64,000 bases of DNA from Candidatus Woesearchaeota archaeon (GTDB lineage: Archaea; Nanobdellota; Nanobdellia; Woesearchaeales; ARS49), in assembly GCA_017609645.1 (NCBI GenBank), contig JAFCDQ010000002.1, positions 159,823 through 223,822 on the forward strand, given 5' to 3'. Of this stretch, positions 55,995 to 64,000 are shown one piece after another. Position 1 is the stretch's first letter; each line of letters begins with the position of its first letter. Below the pieces are notes generated by a model that was not told the DNA's origin, made no database searches, and was given only the letters and a program-made list of their open reading frames with translations. Made by a program: the position numbers and the translations under genes.

Positions 55995-57160
55995 ATTGGA
56001 AAATACCTTTATTTAAAATTTATTGGGAAGAAGATGACATTGAAGCCGTTAGTAAAGTAATCAAAAGCGGAACTTTTTGGTCATCAGGACCTGAAATAGA
56101 AAAATTCGAAAAAAAAATAGCAGATTTTGTAGGAACTAAATTTGCTTTGGCTTTTAATTCAGGAACAACTGCTTTACATACTTTGCTCCTCGCGCATGAT
56201 ATTAAGGATAAAGACGTAATTGTTCCTTCATTTACTTTTATTGCAACAGCTAATGCTGTTCTTTTAGCAGGAGGAACACCAATTTTTGCTGAATCAGAAT
56301 CAGAAACACTAGCTTTAGATATAGATGATGTCAAAAAGAAAATTACAGATAATACGAAAGCAATAATAGTAGTACATTACGCTGGATATCCTGCAAAATA
56401 CGTAGAAGAACTAAGGAAAATGGCTGATGAAAAAAATATTTTATTAATTGAAGATGCTGCAGAAGCATTAGGCTCCAGTATCAAAGAAAAAAAAGTAGGC
56501 ACATTTGGACATTCCGCAATATTCAGCTTTTGTCAAAATAAAATAATTACAACAGGAGAAGGAGGGATGATTGTAACGAATTCTAAAGCAATTTATGAGA
56601 AAGCAAAGCACTTAAGATCTCATGGACGTGTTGAATTTGAAGAAGTTAATTATTTCTCTTCAAAAAAAGATAACGATTACATTCTAGAAGGAAACAATTT
56701 TAGAATATCGTCAATTTCAGCAGCTTTAGGAATTTCTCAATTAAATAAAATTGAAAAAATCATAGAAATGCGAAGAAAAAATGCTCATTATTTAAACCAA
56801 GAACTCTCAAAAATAAAAGGAGTTGCTGTTTTGCATGAATTAAAAAATCATTATTCTGTTTTTCAATTTTATAGCATTCTTCTTAAGGATGAAGAAACTA
56901 AAAAATCTCTTCAGAATTATTTGAATGATAAAGGAATAATGGCTAAAGTTTATTTTAATCCAGTTCATCTTAAAACATTATATAAGGATAAATTTGGTTA
57001 TAAAGAATACGACTTGCCTAAGACAGAAAACTTATCTAAAAGAATACTAACGCTTCCACTATATCCAAATCTTAAAAAAGAAGAATTAGAAAATATGATC
57101 CAAGAAATCAAAAATTTTTTTAATATGAAAAACCCCCCCTCAAACAGAGAGGTATCATAA
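55991..57160 (+). CDS. DegT/DnrJ/EryC1/StrS aminotransferase (LegC-like)
   Basis: GTKFALAFNSGTTALHTLLLAHDI, IEDAAEALGSSIKEKKVGTFGHSAIFSFCQNKIITTGEGG. Confidence 0.93.
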   Translation: MNWKIPLFKIYWEEDDIEAVSKVIKSGTFWSSGPEIEKFEKKIADFVGTKFALAFNSGTTALHTLLLAHDIKDKDVIVPSFTFIATANAVLLAGGTPIFAESESETLALDIDDVKKKITDNTKAIIVVHYAGYPAKYVEELRKMADEKNILLIEDAAEALGSSIKEKKVGTFGHSAIFSFCQNKIITTGEGGMIVTNSKAIYEKAKHLRSHGRVEFEEVNYFSSKKDNDYILEGNNFRISSISAALGISQLNKIEKIIEMRRKNAHYLNQELSKIKGVAVLHELKNHYSVFQFYSILLKDEETKKSLQNYLNDKGIMAKVYFNPVHLKTLYKDKFGYKEYDLPKTENLSKRILTLPLYPNLKKEELENMIQEIKNFFNMKNPPSNREVS

Positions 57161-57164
57161 ACAA

Positions 57165-58166
57165 ATGAAAAAAACATTCAAGAATAAAGACATACTAGTA
57201 ACAGGAGGCTGTGGCTCTATTGGCTCAGAATTAATAAGACAACTCCTAACTTATAAACCAAAAAGAATCAGAGTTTTTGATCAAAACGAATCAGGACAAT
57301 TTCATCTTCAAAAAAATCTAAAATCAAGCTGCATTCGTTCTTTAGTTGGAAATATTAGGGACAAAGAAAGAGTAAAAAGAGCAATGGACGGTGTTGATAT
57401 TGTTTTTCATGCAGCTGCGCTAAAACATGTTCCTTTATGTGAATACAATCCTTTTGAAGCAGTTTATACAAATGTTTTTGGCACTCAAAATTTAATAGAT
57501 GCCGCAAGAGAAGAAGGAGTCTCTAAATTCATATCAATCAGCACTGATAAAGCAGTCAATCCTATTAATACAATGGGTGCCACAAAATTATTAATGGAAA
57601 AACTTGTAACAAATGCTAATATAGGAAAATCAAAAACAAAATTTGCCTGCGTTAGATTTGGCAATGTTCTTGCTTCTGAGGGTTCAGTTATGCCTTTCTT
57701 TAAAAAACAAATAAAAGAAGGAGGTCCCGTAACAATAACATCTCCTGAAATGACGCGATTTTTCATGTCAAAAAAAGAAGCAATTAATTTAATTTTGAAA
57801 ACTGCTAAGATTATGAATGGGCGAGAAATATTTATTCTAAAGATGGATAGTTTTAAAATTATGGATCTGGCTGAAATAATGATAGAAGAACTAGCTCTAA
57901 AACTTGGACACAATCCAAAAGACATCAAAATAAAAATTATCGGAATAAGACCTGGAGAAAAAATAAACGAATCTTTAATAACTGAAGAAGAATTTTTAAA
58001 TGTAAAAAAAATAGAAAATATGTTCATCATAAAAGACCAATTAAATATTCCTCATAGTTATAACATAAATAAATATCAAAAAGAAAATTCTTATAATTCG
58101 AAGAATATTAAAATTTTAAACAAACAAGAAATAAAGGAATTATTGAAAACACATAAACTAATCTAA
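57165..58166 (+). CDS. UDP-sugar 4,6-dehydratase (CapD/PseB/LegB-like)
   Basis: DILVTGGCGSIGSELIRQLL, FHAAALKHVPLCEYNPFEAVYTNVFGTQNL, STDKAVNPINTMGATKLLMEKL. Confidence 0.93.
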   Translation: MKKTFKNKDILVTGGCGSIGSELIRQLLTYKPKRIRVFDQNESGQFHLQKNLKSSCIRSLVGNIRDKERVKRAMDGVDIVFHAAALKHVPLCEYNPFEAVYTNVFGTQNLIDAAREEGVSKFISISTDKAVNPINTMGATKLLMEKLVTNANIGKSKTKFACVRFGNVLASEGSVMPFFKKQIKEGGPVTITSPEMTRFFMSKKEAINLILKTAKIMNGREIFILKMDSFKIMDLAEIMIEELALKLGHNPKDIKIKIIGIRPGEKINESLITEEEFLNVKKIENMFIIKDQLNIPHSYNINKYQKENSYNSKNIKILNKQEIKELLKTHKLI

Positions 58167-59618
58167 GCTTGAACTTTCTTTTTTAAAGATTGAACGAGTC
58201 CCTCTAAAATTAGTTATTTTACCCTCATATAGATCCTTCAGCAAGTTGATTTGTTTATACGCTTCTTCCATATTTTCACCAGCATTATCATAATGATCTA
58301 ATATTAAATCCTTATTAACTTCATGCAATATTTTATAAGCTTCTTTATCAGACATTTCCATCACATTACAAAATATTAAGTCAGAATTAGTAAATCTCTC
58401 AAAGAATTCTTCAGGATCTTTTAATTTTCCCAATTCAATTAATTTATAATAAAGAGGACAACCAGGATAAGGCGTAACAGGACGAATAGTCCTGCATTGA
58501 TCATAAGTATTATATTTCTTGATAAGGTCAGCGTTTTTTCTTAATATGTTAGCATTATCTCCTATATTGTTCCAGAGAAAATTTAAGCCCATCCCTATTC
58601 CGCCTTCTTTTTTTACAATTTTCAAGGCGCTCAGGTTTTGTTGAGTAGTAACCATTTTATTTATTATATTTAAAACAGTAGCATCACTTGATTCAAAACC
58701 AAAATTCAAGAAAACACAACCAATATCTTTCAGAATGTCTAGTAATTCTTTATTTATTATATCTACGCGAGCATTACAGGAAAATTTAATCTTTAAATTT
58801 TCTTTTTCTAATGCATCTTTAAATTCTATTAGCCTGCTTTTATTCATTAGAAATAACTCATCTTGGAAATGATATCCTGTAACATTATATTTCTCGTAAA
58901 GCAGTTTAATTTCTTCAATAATTTTTGGGATTGATCTCAGTCTGATTCCTTTTTCCATTCTATAGCAAAAATTACATTTGCCAACACAACCCCTGCTAGT
59001 CAGCATCACAAATATTTTCTCTTCAGATCTTTGTCTATATAATCCCAAACAAGAAGTATATTCTTTCATTGGAAAAATATCCCATAACGGCAAAGGCAAT
59101 TCGTCTAGATTATTAACTGGTTTATGAGCGCCTGTTAGTTTTAATTTGTTATTTTCCAGATATGCTATTCCTTTAACTTGAGATAAATCTCCATCAGAGA
59201 TTTTACATTCAAGAAGATCTAAAATAGTAAATTCTGCTTCACCTAATGCTATAATATCTGCTTTAGTTTTTCTTAACATATATTCGGGAATAGGGGTAGG
59301 ACCAAAACCTCCGAGAATAAACCAGGCATTTTTTTTATTTTCATTTATTACCTTACATAAATCGACAATTGTTTCTTTAAATCTAGCTGCCATGAATCCT
59401 ACTCCAATTAAATCATATTCATTCTCCTGAAGGTGTTTAGCTAATTCCTCATTAGAATAGTGAAATACATCCATACAATATGCTTCTGTATATGCGCCTT
59501 CATTATGAAGCACTGCTGCCATGTATCCAATACCTAAAGGAAATACATTATCCTCTTGATATACATCGTGGATAATGAATAATACCTTATTTTTTTTGGA
59601 AAATTTTTTTTGTTCCAT
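58158..59618 (-). CDS. B12-binding-domain radical SAM protein
   Basis: FPLGIGYMAAVLHNEG, FILGGFGPTPIPEYML, LTSRGCVGKCNFCYRMEKGIRLRS (CxxxCxxC). Confidence 0.92.
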   Translation of the reverse strand: MEQKKFSKKNKVLFIIHDVYQEDNVFPLGIGYMAAVLHNEGAYTEAYCMDVFHYSNEELAKHLQENEYDLIGVGFMAARFKETIVDLCKVINENKKNAWFILGGFGPTPIPEYMLRKTKADIIALGEAEFTILDLLECKISDGDLSQVKGIAYLENNKLKLTGAHKPVNNLDELPLPLWDIFPMKEYTSCLGLYRQRSEEKIFVMLTSRGCVGKCNFCYRMEKGIRLRSIPKIIEEIKLLYEKYNVTGYHFQDELFLMNKSRLIEFKDALEKENLKIKFSCNARVDIINKELLDILKDIGCVFLNFGFESSDATVLNIINKMVTTQQNLSALKIVKKEGGIGMGLNFLWNNIGDNANILRKNADLIKKYNTYDQCRTIRPVTPYPGCPLYYKLIELGKLKDPEEFFERFTNSDLIFCNVMEMSDKEAYKILHEVNKDLILDHYDNAGENMEEAYKQINLLKDLYEGKITNFRGTRSIFKKESSSLD

Positions 59619-59671
59619 TTTGTTTGAACACTCATTGCACTAATTTTTTATAAATTTATCGTTTCTATACA

Positions 59672-61249
59672 TCAAATAGCTGATAAAATAGTTTCAATTA
59701 TTTTACAGCTAATTTTTTTATGATTATTTATACAATGAGTATTTTTTTGCTTTTTTTCAAGAGATAATCGCAGCCCAGTTTTAAGTTCTTTTTTATTATA
59801 CATACTTATTATGCCTTTTTCTTTAAAATTTTTCATCATATGTTCTATGGCAGGAGTTTTAAAAAAATATTCATTATATAAAATAGCAGGAGTGCCCATA
59901 AGATGCGCCTCTAAAGCAACAGTTGAATGACTAGTAATTAAAGCATTAGCCTCTTTCAATAAATAATACAATTCTACATCTTTGTCGTTCATTATCATCA
60001 CGTTTTTAAGAGTTTCATATGACTTCTTTTTTTCCCTTGGATGAATTTTAATGATTGATTTTAATTTTAAAGAAGAAGCTATTTTTATGATATTTTTTAC
60101 ATTTTTTATAGGCCAAGTTGGTTGAGTTGCAATAACAATAAACTTTTCAGCCACTTCAAGATTTAATTTTGCTCTGATATCTCCTTTTTTAGAATCATCA
60201 AAAAGTTTATCCCATTGCGGATTTCCATAAGCATAGATTTCTGATTTAGTTTCTGTTAATGTTTCAATTAAATGTTTTTGAGAAGCATCTAAAACAAAAA
60301 TTTTATCAAAGAGATGAAAAACTCCTTGGTCATAATGAGATTCTAAATCGAAAGTCATGGGAAAAGGGAAAACACACATACTTTTAATATTCTGCTTTTT
60401 AGCCATATAAAAAAAACTATTTTCAACATACCTTCTAAGTTTAGCTCCAATCAAAATTTTAGGTTGATAAGTATCAAAAATTTTTTCTGCTATTTTAAGA
60501 TATGCTATGCTTTGTGGAATAAATCTAGTAAATGTATGTTTCACAGCGCATCGTGCATAAGGTAAAATAGACTGACTTCCTACAGAAATAATTTTTCTTA
60601 TTTCACCATATTTTTTTCTATATATTTTTTTAAATTTTTTAATATCTTCATAAAATTCATCTTTAATTTGACCTTCAAAAAACTGCTCTATAAAAACTAT
60701 CGAACTATGCTTATATGATTTGAGTTTATCTATCGCACCCCAAAATTCAGCTTTTTTTGGCAAAATTATTAAAAATTTTTTCTTTCTCTCTTCTAAACCC
60801 TCAAAAATTTCGATAAGGGTTTTAATATAACTAGGATCGCTACATTCAAACGCTATATCAATCTTTTCTTGTTTACAATCTTCAAATTTTTGAGATTTAT
60901 AATCAATTAAATTAATCTCATAATTATCTCTATTTTGTTTATACTTATTTGTTCCATAATGCAAAAAACAGTTTAAATAAAATAATAACAAGAAAATCTT
61001 TCTTTTAAACCAATTTTTGTTTAAACTCAAAGCAATAACTGCACTACTCATATTAATATTATGCCCCATTAATCTGCCCCTCATAATATCAAATAGATTA
61101 ATTCCTTTAAATTTTATATTTAAGTCTTTTAATTGTTTTAATATATTCTCGCAAATAATGAGAATTTTCTCTCTTTCCCCTCGATCTATTTTGCTTTCAT
61201 CCAAAAAAGCATATTTAAGTTTAGTTCGCAAAGTACTAATTAGTTTCAT
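59672..61249 (-). CDS. CDP-glycerol/capsule-type GT-B transferase
   Basis: YGNPQWDKLFDDSK, FIVIATQPTWPIKNV, SIIKIHPREKK, ALITSHSTVALEAHLMGTPAILY. Confidence 0.7.
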   Translation of the reverse strand: MKLISTLRTKLKYAFLDESKIDRGEREKILIICENILKQLKDLNIKFKGINLFDIMRGRLMGHNINMSSAVIALSLNKNWFKRKIFLLLFYLNCFLHYGTNKYKQNRDNYEINLIDYKSQKFEDCKQEKIDIAFECSDPSYIKTLIEIFEGLEERKKKFLIILPKKAEFWGAIDKLKSYKHSSIVFIEQFFEGQIKDEFYEDIKKFKKIYRKKYGEIRKIISVGSQSILPYARCAVKHTFTRFIPQSIAYLKIAEKIFDTYQPKILIGAKLRRYVENSFFYMAKKQNIKSMCVFPFPMTFDLESHYDQGVFHLFDKIFVLDASQKHLIETLTETKSEIYAYGNPQWDKLFDDSKKGDIRAKLNLEVAEKFIVIATQPTWPIKNVKNIIKIASSLKLKSIIKIHPREKKKSYETLKNVMIMNDKDVELYYLLKEANALITSHSTVALEAHLMGTPAILYNEYFFKTPAIEHMMKNFKEKGIISMYNKKELKTGLRLSLEKKQKNTHCINNHKKISCKIIETILSAI

Positions 61250-61339
61250 TTTTGACTGTAAAAACCTTTTAAGTTAAATATGTTATGGAATAATAATAGT
61301 AATTCACAAACTTCTTAAATAGATTATTGTCCAGAAAAC

Positions 61340-62140
61340 TTGAAAATGGACCTAGTAAAAGAGCTGATTTTGGCAAAAAAACTGGCGTTACAAGCTGGCA
61401 AAAAAATCATGGAAATATATGAAAATAAACACATATCCGTTACTATAAAAAAAGAAGAAAACAGAGAATCGCCATTAACACAAGCAGACACTGCTGCAAA
61501 TGACATTATAGTAACAGGGCTTTGCCAAGAATTTCCCGAATATGCTATTCTAACAGAAGAAGCAATAGATGATAAAAAAAGACTGGAAAATGATTATGTC
61601 TGGATAATAGACCCGCTTGACGGCACAAAAGAATTTGTTAATCGAAATGGAGAATTTACCGTAAATATCGCTCTGGTTTATAAAAAAGAACCAATTCTAG
61701 GAGTAATTTACGTGCCTGTAAAAGGAGAAATGTTCTATGCAACAAAAGGAAATGGAGCTCACTATGAAATAAATAATAAGGTCAAGAAAATAAATGTATC
61801 AGAAAAAGAAAACATAAAAGAAATGATATTAGTGCAAAGCAAATCACATTCAGGAGAGAAAGAAGCCGCAATAAGAAAATATTTTGCAGAAACAAAATCA
61901 AAAGGAAGTTCTTTGAAAGGATGTTTAATCGCGCAAGGAGAAGCAGATGCATATTTCAGATTCGGACCAATAAATGAATGGGATGTCTGCGCAATGAATT
62001 TAATCGTGCAGGAAGCAGGAGGAAAAATGACAACATTAGATGGATTTGTCCGTAATTATAATTCAGAAAATATTTTGATACCCGACGGATTTTTAGTATC
62101 CAACAATAAAAATCATGAAAAATTATTAGAGCTTAAGTAA
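61340..62140 (+). CDS. Inositol-monophosphatase family, 3'(2'),5'-bisphosphate nucleotidase CysQ-like
   Basis: SPLTQADTAANDIIVTGL, YAILTEEAIDDKKRLENDYVWIIDPLDGTKEFVNRNGEFTVNIALV, INEWDVCAMNLIVQEAGG. Confidence 0.9.
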   Translation: MKMDLVKELILAKKLALQAGKKIMEIYENKHISVTIKKEENRESPLTQADTAANDIIVTGLCQEFPEYAILTEEAIDDKKRLENDYVWIIDPLDGTKEFVNRNGEFTVNIALVYKKEPILGVIYVPVKGEMFYATKGNGAHYEINNKVKKINVSEKENIKEMILVQSKSHSGEKEAAIRKYFAETKSKGSSLKGCLIAQGEADAYFRFGPINEWDVCAMNLIVQEAGGKMTTLDGFVRNYNSENILIPDGFLVSNNKNHEKLLELK

Positions 62141-62160
62141 CAAATGGACAGATTATATCA

Positions 62161-63183
62161 TTAATCTAAATCTTCTTCATAGATTGATTCAAAAGCCTTT
62201 TTATCTTTATTCAATTTATTTCCTAAAATTTCATAGTATTTTCTAGCATCAATACCTTGATTTGGCCTTAAAGTAGTTGTATTTTCTCTTGTAAGAATAG
62301 TTCCTGCTGGAAGGTCTGCTTTAGGATAAACAGCTCGCCTAAATTGCTGAATTCTATCTTCATCTTCAATAGCTTCAACAGGCTTTTTCTCGTGCTTTCC
62401 ATGAAGAATCTGAATTTGTTTTGCTTTTTTGACTAAATGAATCATTTCTTCTGGGTTAGCAGAGAGATGGTGGTCTCTGAATTCCTGATCTTTATTATCA
62501 GTAAAATGTTTTTCAATAATTGTAGCACCCATAGCTAAAGCAAGCTCGCAAGCATAAACACCTTTAGTATGGTCTGAATAACCAATTTCTATGTCAGGAA
62601 AAGCATCTTGCAACACTTTAATTGAAAGAAGATTAGCATGCTCATCTTTAGGTTCTCCGTACATCGCTACGCACTGGAGCAGAGCTATTTTATTTTCTTT
62701 TCTCAAACTAGGATTTACTTTATCAATAAAAGCAACAACTTCTTTAATTTCTTCAAGATTGCTCATTGCTGTAGAAATAAGAATTGGTTTGTTCTTTTTT
62801 GCAATTTGTTCAATTATAGGAAGGTTTGTGAAATCACCACCCCCAATCTTATGAAATTTAACAAAAGGATCAAAATAATCAACAGCCTCAGGGTCCCAGA
62901 AAGAAGCGCAGAAAAGCATATTATTTTCTTCTGCTAATTTTATCAATTCTTTATACTGTTCATTTGTTAATTCAAACTTCTTGAAATGTTTATTCCTGAC
63001 AGCACCTTCAACTTTGCTTACAATCTTATCCCCTGTGTAAATTTGATATTTAATACAATGACAACCTGTCTTAGCAGCATCTAATAACATTTTTTTAGCA
63101 TAATCAAACCTGCCTTCATGATTACCACCTATTTCTGCTATGATGAAAGGTTCTTTTTTAGTATCAACAGTTCCTATTTTCAT
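62161..63183 (-). CDS. neuB: N-acetylneuraminate/legionaminate synthase family (second NeuB, stand-alone)
   Basis: FIIAEIGGNHEGRFDYAKKMLLDAAKTGCHCIKYQIY, IGYSDHTKGVYACELALAMGATIIEKHFT, SAF-like tail RAVYPKADLPAGTILTRENTTTLRPNQGIDARKYYEILGNKL. Confidence 0.93.
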   Translation of the reverse strand: MKIGTVDTKKEPFIIAEIGGNHEGRFDYAKKMLLDAAKTGCHCIKYQIYTGDKIVSKVEGAVRNKHFKKFELTNEQYKELIKLAEENNMLFCASFWDPEAVDYFDPFVKFHKIGGGDFTNLPIIEQIAKKNKPILISTAMSNLEEIKEVVAFIDKVNPSLRKENKIALLQCVAMYGEPKDEHANLLSIKVLQDAFPDIEIGYSDHTKGVYACELALAMGATIIEKHFTDNKDQEFRDHHLSANPEEMIHLVKKAKQIQILHGKHEKKPVEAIEDEDRIQQFRRAVYPKADLPAGTILTRENTTTLRPNQGIDARKYYEILGNKLNKDKKAFESIYEEDLD

Positions 63184-63285
63184 TTTTAAATACCCCCTCG
63201 CTATTAGAGTAATATAATCCTTTATAACTTTTATGAAACAGAAAAGCTTATATTTCAGTCATTATCTGCTAAATTTAGGGAAAAA

Positions 63286-64000
63286 ATGAATCAAAATCTA
63301 GAAAATATAGTCGTAATTGGAGGAGCAGGAGGAATCGGCTCAGCAATAGTCAGAAAATATGTAAATGAAAATTGCAATGTTATCATTGGAGATAAAAATT
63401 CAGCAGCAGGACAAGAATTAGCTCATAAATATAAAGACCAAGCTTCTTTTTATTTCGTTGATGTAGTAGATTTAGCTTCAATAGCAAATTTTAAATCAAA
63501 AGTTCAAAAAGATTATTCTTCAATAAATCATTTAATTAGTTTAGCAGGCGGTGCTTTAGAAAATGAATTTAAAGGATTAGACGGTGATTTTGAAACAATT
63601 AAAAATTCAATAACGCTAAATCTTGCAAGCCATATTTATTTGACTCAAATTCTTTTACCTTTAATAGAAGCAGATTCTCATGAAGATAAAACAATAGTTC
63701 TTATTTCTTCAATAAATGCTTTACAAGACTATGGACTGCCCGCATATAGTTCAGCAAAAGCAGGAATGCTTGGATTTGTACACGCAACGACAGACGAACT
63801 AGGACAAAAAGGAATCAGAATAAATGCAGTTTTGCCAGGCACAACACCAACTCCAAGAACTTTAAAACAACCAAAAGACTGGGACGCACTAAAAGAAGGA
63901 ACAGCACTCAACAGACTAACAACACCAGAAGAAATAGCAAACGTAGTATACGCATTCACACACCTAATGACCCCTGTAACAGGCCAATACCTAGCAGCAG
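63286..64000 (+). CDS. SDR-family oxidoreductase (3' truncated by the window; absent from the ORF track)
   Basis: Translated by eye: MNQNLENIVVIGGAGGIGSAIVRKYVNENCNVIIGDKNSAAGQELAHKYKDQ...LISSINALQDYGLPAYSSAKAGMLGFV (YxxxK)...GIRINAVLPGTTPTPRT. Confidence 0.9.
   Translation, partial: MNQNLENIVVIGGAGGIGSAIVRKYVNENCNVIIGDKNSAAGQELAHKYKDQASFYFVDVVDLASIANFKSKVQKDYSSINHLISLAGGALENEFKGLDGDFETIKNSITLNLASHIYLTQILLPLIEADSHEDKTIVLISSINALQDYGLPAYSSAKAGMLGFVHATTDELGQKGIRINAVLPGTTPTPRTLKQPKDWDALKEGTALNRLTTPEEIANVVYAFTHLMTPVTGQYLAA

Noticed and set aside
57485-58030. 181-aa - strand ORF
   Set aside because: Antisense to the 4,6-dehydratase gene with clear motifs; no independent domain.
63729-63959. 76-aa - strand ORF
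   Set aside because: Antisense to the SDR gene starting at 63286, which the ORF track missed because it runs off the window.

Overview
The window reads as an AT-rich archaeal chromosome segment, probably DPANN/Woesearchaeota-like. That lineage is inferred from AglB/STT3, archaeal-type TrpRS, a TrmB regulator, intron-bearing tRNAs and TATA-type promoters; no database was searched. Four blocks are visible. (1) 1-8.1 kb is an island-like region: a conjugation/nuclease-like gene tail, an MNT/HEPN toxin-antitoxin pair, a helical-repeat protein and TrmB gene flanked by two 86-bp direct repeats, an integrase 3'-end remnant, and a tyrosine integrase next to an intron-containing tRNA-Asp. (2) 8.1-16.6 kb holds a 2123-aa LamG/DUF4091-like surface protein translationally coupled between two paralogous small winged-helix proteins, followed by a nucleotidyltransferase and trpS. 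(3) 16.7-25 kb holds intron-containing tRNA-Tyr, iscS-iscU-DUF1858, a CBS/GT4/GH57/DUF5752 polysaccharide operon and UDP-sugar genes. (4) 25-64 kb is a large surface-glycan locus: AglB fused to an FKBP domain, a paired SMR-type transporter, many glycosyltransferases, two AsnB-like proteins, two B12/radical SAM proteins, a Wzx-like flippase, a HisH/WbpG/HisF-type amidotransferase set, and an apparently complete legionaminic/sialic-acid-like pathway with a cytidylyltransferase-NeuB fusion. The strongest candidate for an undescribed system is a divergent RtcB (RNA ligase)-like protein between two APH/LPS-kinase-like proteins and a TagF-like transferase at 43.6-48.5 kb. Its placement suggests RtcB chemistry recruited to glycan phosphodiester synthesis.
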